Source: JBGOUV01 sp041477815
GTDB lineage: Bacteria > Acidobacteriota > Terriglobia > Bryobacterales > JACQDG01
Assembly (NCBI GenBank): GCA_041477815.1
Contig: JBGOUV010000096.1
Location: 1 to 18,066, forward strand
DNA length: 18,066 bases
Reading direction: 5' to 3'
Shown here: positions 1 through 7,910 of the stretch, piece after piece
Numbering within the stretch: position 1 is the stretch's first letter
Layout: each line of letters begins with the position of its first letter
Notes under the pieces: generated by a model
What the model was told of the DNA's origin: nothing
The model's input: the letters and a program-made list of their open reading frames with translations, nothing else
The model's database searches: none
Position numbers and translations under genes: made by a program

Positions 1-606
1 GCACTGGTCGACGCCGTGCGCGCCGTGGCCGGCCTTACTACCACTACCGAGCACATCCCCGTGCATGGCATGCTCGATCCCGACATTCTGGCGCGCATGA
101 TGCGCGACGCCGGCGCGCCCGACCGCGCAATCCGGCGTCACATGCCAGACATAATCGAGCGCGCCCAGTCCATCTACATCCGCCGCTGTCCCGACCTCCG
201 CAAGAAAACCTGTCCCGGAGTGCGCCGTTTGCTCTACTCGTTGAGCCGCCGCGCCGTGCCCGTCGGTCTGGTCACCGGTAACCTGACGCGTATCGGATGG
301 AAGAAGATGGACCGCGCCGGCCTGCGGCATTACTTCCGATTCGGCGCCTTTGCGGAGATGGCTCGCGACCGCTCCGCCCTGGCCCGCATAGCCATCCGCC
401 ACGCGCGCGTTCAAGGCTGGATCGATGGCGATGCGCGCATCTCGCTCATCGGCGATGCGCCCAGCGACATCATCGCCGCGCGCGAGAACGGCGCCCGCGC
501 CATCGCCGTCCATACCGGCATCTCGACGCGCGAAGAACTCGCCGCGCTCTCGCCCGATTTACTGCTCGAGGATCTGCGGGCGCTGACGATCGACGCTCTG
601 GTCTGA
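1..606 (+). CDS. HAD-family hydrolase (phosphoglycolate phosphatase-like), 5' end outside the window
   Basis: The reading frame is open from base 1, so this is the C-terminal ~201 residues of a longer protein; a GTG at 16 is internal, not a credible start. Visible HAD motifs are GLVTGNL (motif II, the conserved Thr), a downstream Lys in WKKMDRAGL (motif III) and GDAPSDI (motif IV, acidic residues for Mg2+), followed by AARENGARAIAVHTG as in phosphoglycolate phosphatase-type enzymes. Motif I (DxDxT) must lie upstream of the window. Members hydrolyse phosphate from small cytosolic metabolites; the substrate cannot be told from this part. The helical cap insertion, rich in Arg, fits the part before motif II. 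The last 48 bases overlap the convergent methyltransferase gene in antisense. Family call firm, substrate unknown. Confidence 0.85.
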   Translation, partial: ALVDAVRAVAGLTTTTEHIPVHGMLDPDILARMMRDAGAPDRAIRRHMPDIIERAQSIYIRRCPDLRKKTCPGVRRLLYSLSRRAVPVGLVTGNLTRIGWKKMDRAGLRHYFRFGAFAEMARDRSALARIAIRHARVQGWIDGDARISLIGDAPSDIIAARENGARAIAVHTGISTREELAALSPDLLLEDLRALTIDALV

Positions 607-1236
607 CTTGCGCAGCCACACATAGCAGTGGTTCCCTATCTGTCCCGCGCGCGGCGAGCGCAGCAGAATCAGATCCAGATACCGCAGCGGAAACAGCAGC
701 CACCCCAGCACGCCGTGCGCCACCGCCCGCGATGGCCGCCAAGGCAGCCACAGCTTCACGTACTCCAGCACAAACACCAGCAACGTAGCCGTCGGCCCGG
801 TACGCCAGCCTTCCGCCACCACTTCGAGCGACCCCGCCAGTTGCCGCAGTCCATCCGGGGTATACCGCCGAAAGTCGCGCGGGTACTCGTGAAAAGGATG
901 ACAGAACGGGACCACCAGGTGGGCAAATCCCCCCGGCGCCAGCACCCGCTCGATCTCCCGCATCGCCCGCTCCGGACATTCCACGTGCTCCAGCACCGCG
1001 TCGCACTCCACGCGCTGAAACAAGTTGTCGGGAAACGGCAAACACTCGACCGACCCCGCCACGTCCACCCCCGGCGCCGCGAGCAGATCCAGGTTGACGT
1101 ACCCTTCCGGGTCGCGCCGGGCCCCGCCGACATACAGATTCCAGCGACCTAGTGGGGCGTCGACCTCCTGCTCGCCAGGATCGTGAACAAAGGGGTCAGG
1201 CGGCTCCAGGAGCCGGGCGAGCCGGGCGCCGATCAC
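559..1236 (-). CDS. Class I SAM-dependent methyltransferase (Methyltransf_11-like)
   Basis: A 225-residue protein. Residues ~34-50 (LYVGGARRD...YVNLDLL) form a degenerate glycine-rich SAM loop and acidic strand end, residues 79-87 (DAVLEHVEC) match motif III-IV of Methyltransf_11 enzymes, and 94-103 (EIERVLAPGG) is the typical post-core helix and turn. The C-terminal third is hydrophobic (FVLEYVKLWLPW, LGWLLFPLRYLDLILL) and may touch the membrane. I chose the GTG at 1236 because it overlaps the kinase stop codon as GTGA and all recognisable homology lies downstream; the frame stays open further upstream (to 1482), but that part has low-complexity composition typical of a shadow of the kinase gene. 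Coupled translation with the kinase suggests a functional link; the substrate is unknown. The 3' end overlaps the HAD gene. Confidence 0.8.
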   Translation of the reverse strand: MIGARLARLLEPPDPFVHDPGEQEVDAPLGRWNLYVGGARRDPEGYVNLDLLAAPGVDVAGSVECLPFPDNLFQRVECDAVLEHVECPERAMREIERVLAPGGFAHLVVPFCHPFHEYPRDFRRYTPDGLRQLAGSLEVVAEGWRTGPTATLLVFVLEYVKLWLPWRPSRAVAHGVLGWLLFPLRYLDLILLRSPRAGQIGNHCYVWLRKSDQSVDRQRPQILEQ

Positions 1237-3557
1237 GGCGGCAGCCCCATCCGGCGCAGCAGGTCCTGAAACCGCGGGTCCGACCGCAGGGGGTCGAAAG
1301 TGGGATCCACCTTCAGCCAGTTCAGATCGAAATCCCGCTCCGTGTCGGCCCTCCGTAACAGCTCGAATGCCCGGTCCTTCTCGCCCAGCAGGACCAGAAC
1401 GCGCGCTTCGAAGGTTGGAGGCACATACGGGCGTCTGGACAGATCGGCCAGCACCTTGCGGGCTTCCGGACCCTTGCCCCACGCCGCGTAGGTATAGGCC
1501 AGCGCAAAGATGTTCTCCGGGTTGCCCTCTGAGCTGGCCCGCGCCTTCTCAAAGGCCGCCACCGCCTCCTGGAACATCCCCTTTGCCACATAGGGCCACC
1601 CGATGTTGCCATGGACTCGGAAGACGAGCGGGTCCAGTTCCAGCGTCTTGCCGTACTGCTCGATCGACTCGTCGTATCGCCGCGCGTAATAAAGAGCGCG
1701 GGCGACCTCCCAGTTCATGAGAAACGAGAGCGGATCCAGTTCCCGGGCGCGCCTCATTTCCGCGAGGGCCTGGTCCAGGCGTCCGGCAATCTCCAGGTAG
1801 TGGCCATACCAGTGGTGGCCATCCGCGCGTCCGGGGTTCAGCTCGATGGCCCGCCGGATCTCCCGTTCCGCCTCCTGCCACTGGCGATCGTGAAAGGCGT
1901 GAACATTGGCCAGCGAGACGTGCGCCTCCGAGAGGGCATCGTCGAGATCTCGCGCTTTGCGAGCCGCCTCTTTGGCCCGCGGCCAGACCTCCCTGGGGGC
2001 CGCAACGCCGATCATGCCCAGCAGGTTGTAAGCGTCGGCCAGCCCCGAGTAGGCCGGGGCGTAAGTGGGGTCCTCGGCGATAGCCTGCTGATAGTACTCC
2101 AGCGCCTTGCGGATCTCCGACTCGGTGAACTTCAGCGCATGAAAACGCCCCTGCAGGTAGGTTTCATAGGCCTTGGGGTGGACCGCCCGCCCGGAGGCCA
2201 GCCGGGCCTGCTCCTGCGGCGTTACCTGGATCCGGATCTCCCCGGCAATGGCCCGCGCCACCTCTCGTTGCAGCGCCAGCACGTCGCCCAGGTCCCGCTC
2301 GTAGCTATTGGCCCACAGGTGACGATCGCTGCGCGCCTCGATCAACTGCGCGGTGATCCGCACTCGACTGCCGGCCCGCAGCACTGAGCCTTCCACAATC
2401 GCCTCCACGTTCAAGGCCCGGGCGATCTCCGGCAGCGGCTTTTTCGCGTCCTTGTATTGCATGATGGAGGTCTGCGAGATCACCCGCAAGGCGCGGATCT
2501 GGGCCAAGTCGGTAATGAGCGCCTCGGTCATGCCGTCGACGAAGTATTCTTGCGCCGGGTCGCCGGTGAGGTTCTTGAGGGGCAGCACGGCCAGCGACTC
2601 GACCCGCCCGGGGCGCCGGCCGCGCAGATCCAGCCCGAGGACTAATGCCGCCAGAACCGCCACCGCTGCCGCCGCGGCCCACGGCCAGCGGCGCGGCCTC
2701 GCCTTCCGCGCCTGCAATGCCGTAGTCGGCACGCTCAGACGCTCCAGGTCCACCGCCAGTTCCCGGGCCGATTGATAGCGCCGCTCCGCATCCTTATCCA
2801 ACGCCTTCAAGATGATGTTTTCCAGAGCGGGCGTGATGGTGCGGTTCACCGTGGCCGGCGGCGCGGGCGTCCGCTGCAGGATGGCGGCCACCAACTCCGC
2901 TCCGTGACTGTCGGCGAACGCCCGTCGCCCGGCTGCCATTTCGTAAAGCACCGCTCCGGCGGCGTAAAGGTCGCTACGGGCATCGACGGGCTCGCCCCGC
3001 AACTGCTCCGGCGCCATGTACGGAAGCGTCCCCGCCACCTTCGCGGTTTGGGCCAGGCTGACCGTGGAGGCCTCCTGACCCGCCGGGTGCCGGAGCGTGG
3101 CCAAGCCGAAATCGAGGATCTTTAACCGGCCGTCCGGCGTCACCCGCAGGTTGCCTGGCTTCAGGTCCCTATGCACCACCCCCTCCCGGTGAGCCGCCTC
3201 CAAGCCTTGCGCCAGTTGTACACCCAGCCGCAGCACCTCCTTTTCGGGGAGCCCGCCGCCGGAAAGCTTCTCGCTCAGGGTGGTCCCGGGGATATACTCC
3301 AGCACCAGGAAGTCCACTCCTTCTTGAGTGTCAAAATCATAAACCGTGGCGATGTTGGGGTGATTGAGCCGGGACAGGGCCAGAGCTTCCTTACGAAAGC
3401 GCTTGCGGGCCGCCTCATCCGACAGCGCGCCGGACGGCAACACCTTCAGCGCGACGTCGCGCTCCAGCCTCTCGTCGTGGGCGCGGTAGACCACACCCAT
3501 GCCCCCGGCGCCGATCTGCTCGACGATGCGGTAATGGTCTAGGATGCGGCCGATCAT
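1233..3557 (-). CDS. Hanks-type Ser/Thr protein kinase with TM segment, TolB-like domain and TPR repeats
   Basis: A 774-residue receptor-like kinase. Kinase domain residues ~9-275: glycine loop GAGGMG (16-21), Lys38 in VALKVL, catalytic loop HRDLKPGN (129-136), DFG (149-151) and APE (182-184), so all catalytic residues are present. A single transmembrane segment lies at ~292-309 after an Arg/Lys stretch, placing the kinase in the cytoplasm and the rest probably in the periplasm. Residues ~318-446 (LAVLPLKNLTGDPAQEYF... LWANSYERDL) match the TolB-like/FlgO-like N-terminal domain seen in Acidobacteriota kinases and adenylate cyclases; residues ~460-770 are TPR-type helical repeats (e.g. AIAEDPTYAPAYSGLADAY, AIELNPGRADGHHWYG). 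The ATG follows the polA stop by 15 bp, and an AGAGGGG Shine-Dalgarno-like stretch starts at that stop. Targets are unknown. Confidence 0.95.
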   Translation of the reverse strand: MIGRILDHYRIVEQIGAGGMGVVYRAHDERLERDVALKVLPSGALSDEAARKRFRKEALALSRLNHPNIATVYDFDTQEGVDFLVLEYIPGTTLSEKLSGGGLPEKEVLRLGVQLAQGLEAAHREGVVHRDLKPGNLRVTPDGRLKILDFGLATLRHPAGQEASTVSLAQTAKVAGTLPYMAPEQLRGEPVDARSDLYAAGAVLYEMAAGRRAFADSHGAELVAAILQRTPAPPATVNRTITPALENIILKALDKDAERRYQSARELAVDLERLSVPTTALQARKARPRRWPWAAAAAVAVLAALVLGLDLRGRRPGRVESLAVLPLKNLTGDPAQEYFVDGMTEALITDLAQIRALRVISQTSIMQYKDAKKPLPEIARALNVEAIVEGSVLRAGSRVRITAQLIEARSDRHLWANSYERDLGDVLALQREVARAIAGEIRIQVTPQEQARLASGRAVHPKAYETYLQGRFHALKFTESEIRKALEYYQQAIAEDPTYAPAYSGLADAYNLLGMIGVAAPREVWPRAKEAARKARDLDDALSEAHVSLANVHAFHDRQWQEAEREIRRAIELNPGRADGHHWYGHYLEIAGRLDQALAEMRRARELDPLSFLMNWEVARALYYARRYDESIEQYGKTLELDPLVFRVHGNIGWPYVAKGMFQEAVAAFEKARASSEGNPENIFALAYTYAAWGKGPEARKVLADLSRRPYVPPTFEARVLVLLGEKDRAFELLRRADTERDFDLNWLKVDPTFDPLRSDPRFQDLLRRMGLPP

Positions 3558-3572
3558 GCGCCCGTGTCCCCT

Positions 3573-6113
3573 CTACTTTACATCCCTCCAATTGTCCCCC
3601 ACCCCCACCTCCACCAGCAGCGGCACCTCCAGCTTATACACGGACTCCATCTCGTGCTTCACCAGCCTGCTCAGAGCCTCCACCTCCCCGGGCGGCGCCT
3701 CAAACAGCAGCTCATCGTGCACCTGCAACAGCATCCGCCCCTGGAAGCCCTCCTCCCCCAGCCGCCGGTCGATAGCGATCATGGCCAGCTTGATCAGATC
3801 CGCGGCCGTACCCTGGATCGGCGAGTTCACCGCCGTGCGCTCCGCGAACCCCCGGGCATTGGGGTTCGGCGCGGTGATGTCCGGAATGGCCCGTATGCGC
3901 CCGAACAGCGTCCGCGTCATCCCCGTACGCCGGACCTCGGCCACCGTCGCGTCGATGAACCTCTTCACCCCCGCGTAGCGCGCAAAGTAGCTGTCGATGT
4001 AAGCCTGAGCCTCGCCCCTGGCGACGTCGATCTGTCTGGCCAACCCAAACGCGCTCAGCCCGTACACGATCCCGAAGTTAATCGCCTTAGCCCGCCGCCG
4101 CTCCTCCGGCCCCACCAGCAACGGCGGAACCCCGAAAACCTCGGCGGCGGTGCGGGTGTGGACATCCTCACCCCGCCGAAAGGCCTCGGTGAGCACCGCA
4201 TCGCGCGAAAAGTGGGCCAGGATCCGCAACTCGATTTGCGAGTAATCGGCCGACAGCAAGCGCCACCCCGGCCGCGGGATAAAGGCGGCCCGGATCTGCC
4301 GCCCCAACTCCGTCCGGATCGGGATGTTCTGCAGATTGGGGTCCGCCGACGACAACCGCCCCGTCGCCGACCCGCACAGGTCGAAAGTGGTGTGCAGCCG
4401 TCCGGTGGCCGGATGGATCAGGAGCGGCAACGCCTCCACGTAGGTCCCTTTGAGCTTCGAGAGCTGGCGGTAGTCCAGCACCTTCCGGACGATCTCGTGC
4501 TCTTCGGCCAGCTCCTCCAGCACCGCCGCCGCCGTCGACAGCGCCCGCGTCTTGGACGAGCGCCCCCCCGAACGCAGCCCCAGGTCCTCAAATAAAACTT
4601 TACCTAACTGTTGTGGAGAATTGATATTGAAGGATTTACCGGCCAGGGTATGGATCTCCACCGTCAGCCCCTCCAGCCGCCTCTCCATCTGTACCGACAG
4701 TTCCCCCAGCACTCCCGGGTCGATGGCAATCCCGGCCCGTTCCATCCGGTAGACGACTGGTGAGAGCGGCAGATCCATAGTTTCGTAGAGCTGACGCAGC
4801 CCCGCGGCGTCGATCTGCGGGGCCAGCGTCTCGGCCAGCCGCAGCGTGTAGTCGGCCGCCTCGGCCGGGTCGCCGGTCAGGGTCCGGTGAAACTGCCGCA
4901 GCACGCACTCGCCCAGGGAGTAGTTCGACCGGTTCGCGTCCAGCAGGTAAGCGTAGAGGCGGGTGTCGTGCGCCACCCCGGCCAGAGCCACCCGACCCAG
5001 CGCCGACTTGTAGTCATGTACGGCCTTGACCACCGACGCGTCCGCCAGCACGGTCCGGGCAGCCTCCGGCGGGACCTCCCGGGCCCGGCCAGCGCGGCAA
5101 GCCAAACCAACGCCCCCCAGCTCGATCTGACCCAGGGGTGAGAGCGCCGGAGCAACGGCCAGGGTCCCCGGCCGGAACCACCCCTGCAACTCCTCCGCAG
5201 TCGCTAGGGTTCCGTAGTCGGTAGGTATATCGGTGGCCGCCGGCGCCGCCGGCGCCAAGCCCTTCAGTAAACTGTGGAACTCCAGCTCCTCGTAGAGGGC
5301 CCGAAGCTGCTCCGGGTCCGGCTCGCCGGCCTGCACCGCGTCCAGTTGCAGCTCCACCGGCACGGAGGTGTCGATGGTAGCCAGCTTCTTACTCGTAAGA
5401 ATGATCTCCCGGTTCTGCTGCAGGCTCTCGCGATAGGTCCGGCGCTCCACCTCGGCGGCCCGCTCCAGCGCCTGCTCCACCGACCCGAACCGCTGAATCA
5501 GGTCCCGCGCCCCCTTATCGCCAATGCCCGGCGCCCCGGGGATGTTGTCGATATCGTCGCCCTTCAGCGCCAGCAGGTCGGCCACCTGGCCCGGCGCCAC
5601 ACCCATGAACTTCTCAACCTCCGCCGCGTCGTAAACCAGGTCCTCCTTAGCCGGGTTCAGGACCCGCACGCGCTCGTCCACCAGCTGCATGAGATCCTTA
5701 TCGCTGGTGACGACATAGACCTCCAGGCCCTGCTCGGCCCCGCGCCGCGCCAGCGCCCCGATCACGTCATCGGCCTCGAACCGCGGGTATTCGAGGATGG
5801 GAATCCGCAGCGCCGCCAGCAGCCGCCGGACGTAGGGAAGCTGCTCGACCAGCTCGGACGGCGGCGGCGGGCGATTGGCCTTGTACTCGGCGTAGATCTC
5901 GTCCCGAAAGGTCGGCTCTTTGCTCTCGAAGACGGCGGCCAGGTAGTCCGGCCGGTGGTCCTCCACCAGCTTCCGCAGCATGGACTGGAAGATGTAGACC
6001 ACCTCGGTAGGGAGCCCCGCCTGCGTGCGCATGGGGGGCGCGCCGCTGCGGGCCCGCGCATGGTAGGCCCGGAAAATCAGCCCGAAGGTATCGATAAGAA
6101 ACAGCCGGGGCAC
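3573..6113 (-). CDS. polA: DNA polymerase I
   Basis: An 846-residue Pol I that fills gaps and removes primers in replication and repair. 5'-nuclease domain residues ~1-290: Asp8, EADDVIG (113-119), TSDKD (136-140), GDDIDNIPGAPGIGDKGA (185-202). Polymerase domain ~440-846: TGRLSS with DPNLQNIP (584-598), motif A DYSQIELR (Asp623), motif B RRAKAINFGIVYG (Lys676, Tyr684), motif C QVHDELLFE (Asp800). The middle domain (~300-430) keeps the fold (DYKSALGRV, DTRLYAYLL) but the strand that should carry the DxE exonuclease motif reads LAVAPALSPLG, so 3'-5' proofreading is predicted lost, as in Taq Pol I; the length also fits Taq-like enzymes (~832). Start is GTG with only a weak upstream GAG-type ribosome site. 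Followed 15 bp later by the kinase gene. Confidence 0.97.
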   Translation of the reverse strand: MPRLFLIDTFGLIFRAYHARARSGAPPMRTQAGLPTEVVYIFQSMLRKLVEDHRPDYLAAVFESKEPTFRDEIYAEYKANRPPPPSELVEQLPYVRRLLAALRIPILEYPRFEADDVIGALARRGAEQGLEVYVVTSDKDLMQLVDERVRVLNPAKEDLVYDAAEVEKFMGVAPGQVADLLALKGDDIDNIPGAPGIGDKGARDLIQRFGSVEQALERAAEVERRTYRESLQQNREIILTSKKLATIDTSVPVELQLDAVQAGEPDPEQLRALYEELEFHSLLKGLAPAAPAATDIPTDYGTLATAEELQGWFRPGTLAVAPALSPLGQIELGGVGLACRAGRAREVPPEAARTVLADASVVKAVHDYKSALGRVALAGVAHDTRLYAYLLDANRSNYSLGECVLRQFHRTLTGDPAEAADYTLRLAETLAPQIDAAGLRQLYETMDLPLSPVVYRMERAGIAIDPGVLGELSVQMERRLEGLTVEIHTLAGKSFNINSPQQLGKVLFEDLGLRSGGRSSKTRALSTAAAVLEELAEEHEIVRKVLDYRQLSKLKGTYVEALPLLIHPATGRLHTTFDLCGSATGRLSSADPNLQNIPIRTELGRQIRAAFIPRPGWRLLSADYSQIELRILAHFSRDAVLTEAFRRGEDVHTRTAAEVFGVPPLLVGPEERRRAKAINFGIVYGLSAFGLARQIDVARGEAQAYIDSYFARYAGVKRFIDATVAEVRRTGMTRTLFGRIRAIPDITAPNPNARGFAERTAVNSPIQGTAADLIKLAMIAIDRRLGEEGFQGRMLLQVHDELLFEAPPGEVEALSRLVKHEMESVYKLEVPLLVEVGVGDNWRDVK

Positions 6114-6170
6114 GGCGCCCGCTCTTAATAGCCCTTTAGCTCGGGAAACCGCCAGGATATCACGGGAGGC

Positions 6171-6599
6171 CTAACTGGTAGCGGACCGGAACGGGTTCTC
6201 GACTCGCACCCCGTCATAAACCCGCCCATGGGACAGATCCTCGGTGAAGAGAACGGACGCCCCACTCGACTTGGCTGCGGCCAGAATCAGGCCGTCCCAG
6301 AAGGAGAGCTGGTAGCGCTCGTGAATAGCAATGGCGTCCAGGAGGTGGGCCCCGGTGACAACCACGACTTCCATCCGGAGAAAGTTGGCCACGACAGCCG
6401 TAGCCTCGCTGGACGACAACTGCGCTGCCTTCCGGGTCACGTTTACGAAAAACTCCTGCAAGACTTGGGTGCTCAGCACGCCTCGTTCTTTAGAGAAGTA
6501 GCGCCCCAGGAGTTCTCCGACGATCGTCCGTTTTTGTGCCTCGCGCTTGTCGAACAGATAGACCAGGATGTTGGTGTCGAAGAAGGCCCTATCGTTCAT
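6171..6599 (-). CDS. vapC: PIN-domain ribonuclease toxin (VapC family)
   Basis: A 142-residue PIN domain, the usual VapC size. The acidic metal-binding residues are visible: Asp8 in FFDTNILVYLFD, Glu49 in QVLQEFF, Asp102 in FWDGLILAAA and Asp121 in LFTEDLSHG. VapC toxins cut specific RNAs, often initiator tRNA or 23S rRNA, when not bound by their antitoxin. The ATG lies inside the last codons of the upstream antitoxin gene (11-bp overlap), the standard antitoxin-first arrangement that couples translation. It ends 57 bp before polA on the same strand, so read-through into polA is possible. The family call is firm; the exact RNA target is unknown. Confidence 0.92.
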   Translation of the reverse strand: MNDRAFFDTNILVYLFDKREAQKRTIVGELLGRYFSKERGVLSTQVLQEFFVNVTRKAAQLSSSEATAVVANFLRMEVVVVTGAHLLDAIAIHERYQLSFWDGLILAAAKSSGASVLFTEDLSHGRVYDGVRVENPFRSATS

Positions 6600-6831
6600 G
6601 TAACTCTTCGCGGGACACCTTCCTGGTAGTTCGATACAGGCCTTCCGCCGAGAAGGAGAGTATCCTTTCCAGGGCGTCTTGGACCGTGTCCTCCGAGCGG
6701 ACCATGCCTTCCAGACTCTCCCGCACCAATGCGTTCACCGAGGTTCCGCGCTTGGCGGCCAGAACCTTAGCTGACCGGATGAGGCCCTCGGGCAGTGACA
6801 GGGTCAGATTGCGCTTAGTCCTGTCCTTCAC
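6589..6831 (-). CDS. vapB: Ribbon-helix-helix antitoxin of the VapBC pair
   Basis: An 80-residue protein with a ribbon-helix-helix fold at ~7-45: RNLTLSLPEGLIRSAKVLAA supplies the DNA-binding beta strand and helix 1, and GTSVNALVRESLEGMV the turn and helix 2. The remaining ~35 residues (EDTVQDALERILSFSAEGLYR) should wrap the PIN toxin encoded next. Such antitoxins neutralise the toxin and repress their own promoter as a complex with it. The start is the GTG at 6831, the first usable start in the frame; the ATG two bases upstream is followed directly by TGA and cannot serve. Palindromic bases sit just upstream (6840-6853). An RHH/PIN pairing is common outside the classic AbrB-type VapB. Confidence 0.88.
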   Translation of the reverse strand: MKDRTKRNLTLSLPEGLIRSAKVLAAKRGTSVNALVRESLEGMVRSEDTVQDALERILSFSAEGLYRTTRKVSREELHER

Positions 6832-6839
6832 ATCTTTCA

Positions 6840-6853
6840 GTGTAACACATGTG
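6840..6853. promoter_or_regulatory. Possible operator upstream of vapB
   Basis: Two overlapping small palindromes, GTGTAACAC (6840-6848) and CACATGTG (6846-6853), lie 9-22 bp upstream of the vapB GTG. Ribbon-helix-helix antitoxins bind short palindromes at exactly this kind of place, so this is a reasonable autoregulatory operator. It is inferred from position and symmetry only; I see no clear -35/-10 pair to go with it. Confidence 0.3.
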
Positions 6854-6986
6854 CGACCCTTTGACCACAGCTAAACCGGTCATCCGTCCTAGTCCGACCA
6901 CACCCCTGCTACTAAAACCCTATTAGAAATCAATAACTTACAACTGGCCCCGAACGTGCCAACACAACCCTTCAAAACCCATAAGC

Positions 6987-6991
6987 AGGAG
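6987..6991 (+). promoter_or_regulatory. Shine-Dalgarno site that sets the lpxC start
   Basis: AGGAG lies six bases before the TTG at 6998. The alternative GTG at 6956 has no purine-rich sequence in front of it (upstream bases are CTGGCCCCGAAC), so this site argues for the TTG start. Confidence 0.65.
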
Positions 6992-6997
6992 TCGCAC

Positions 6998-7888
6998 TTG
7001 CGATTTGAAACGACCACGCAAAGGCCGGTCGAAGTCCGTGGTGTAGGCTTGCACAGTGGGGTCCAGGTCGAGGTGCGGATTCTGCCCGCCCCGGCCGGCG
7101 CCGGCATTGTGTTTGTCCGCACGGACCTCGACCGGTTCCCGATCCCCGCAAGCTGGAAGTACGTCGCCCGCGTGAGCTACGCCACCAGCCTGATGCGCCA
7201 GGGCGTCCTGATCTCCACCACCGAGCACCTGCTCAGTGTTCTGTACGCCATGGGGATTGATAATGCCATCGTAGAGATCAGCTCCCTGGAAGCGCCCATC
7301 CTGGACGGCAGCGGCTGGCCCTTCGTCGAGCTGCTCGAGCAGGCCGGACGGCGGCACCTGCGCCGCAAGCGCCGCTATCTGCGAATCCGGCGTCCGGTGG
7401 AGGTCACCGACGGGGCCAAGCGCCTCACCATCCTGCCGGCCGAGAGCTTTCGCGTCACCTGCGCCACCAGCTTCGGCCATCCCCTGGCCGGGCCCCAGGA
7501 GATCGACCTGGACATCACCCCCCACAGCTACGCCCGCGAGATCGCCCGCGCCCGCACCTTCGGCTTCGAGCGGGACCTCGACCAGATGCGCGACATGGGC
7601 CTCATCCGCGGCGCCTCGCTCGACAACGCCATCTGCTTCACCCGCCACGGCATCTTGAATCCCGAGGGTCTCCGCTACTCCGACGAATGCTGCCGCCACA
7701 AGGTCCTGGACCTGATCGGCGACCTGGCCCTGATCGGCCGGCCGCTGGTGGGCCACGTGATCGCCGAGCGCGCCGGTCACGCCATGCACGCCACCCTGGT
7801 GGCCCAGATCATGAACGACCGCTCCACCTACGACATCGTGACCCTGGATCAACTGGCCACCGAAGCCGCCCAGACCCTGGTGGGGTAG
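6998..7888 (+). CDS. lpxC: UDP-3-O-acyl-N-acetylglucosamine deacetylase
   Basis: Zn2+-dependent deacetylase for the first committed step of lipid A synthesis, in the cytoplasm. From the TTG start it is 296 residues, normal for LpxC (~300). N-terminal half: RPVEVRGVGLHSG (9-21), LISTTEHLLSVLYAMGIDN with Glu76 and zinc ligand His77, and APILDGSG (99-106). C-terminal half: CRHKVLDLIGDLALIG with zinc ligands His234 and Asp238, and GHVIAERAGHAMH with catalytic His261. The spacing of ligands matches characterised LpxC. I prefer TTG at 6998 over GTG at 6956 because of its AGGAG site and because homology begins just after it. It shows that the organism has, or had, an LPS outer membrane. gdhA follows after 22 bp on the same strand. 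Confidence 0.93.
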   Translation: MRFETTTQRPVEVRGVGLHSGVQVEVRILPAPAGAGIVFVRTDLDRFPIPASWKYVARVSYATSLMRQGVLISTTEHLLSVLYAMGIDNAIVEISSLEAPILDGSGWPFVELLEQAGRRHLRRKRRYLRIRRPVEVTDGAKRLTILPAESFRVTCATSFGHPLAGPQEIDLDITPHSYAREIARARTFGFERDLDQMRDMGLIRGASLDNAICFTRHGILNPEGLRYSDECCRHKVLDLIGDLALIGRPLVGHVIAERAGHAMHATLVAQIMNDRSTYDIVTLDQLATEAAQTLVG

Positions 7889-7896
7889 GATAGGCT

Positions 7897-7910
7897 CAGG
7901 AGACCTCCTG
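7897..7910 (+). promoter_or_regulatory. gdhA ribosome-binding site inside a short palindrome
   Basis: The AGGAG Shine-Dalgarno at 7898-7902 is the left arm of CAGGAG-AC-CTCCTG, which ends directly at the ATG at 7911. As RNA, CAGG can pair with CCTG across a six-base loop, partly hiding the ribosome site. The hairpin is small, so an effect on translation is speculative. Confidence 0.35.

Noticed and set aside
1237..1482. N-terminal extension of the methyltransferase up to 1482
   Set aside because: It would overlap the kinase coding sequence by about 250 bp with low-complexity sequence; the GTG coupled to the kinase stop is the better start.
6861..6889. TTGACC at 6861-6866 as a -35 box for lpxC
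   Set aside because: No AT-rich -10 at 16-18 bp spacing; the bases there are CATCCGTCC.
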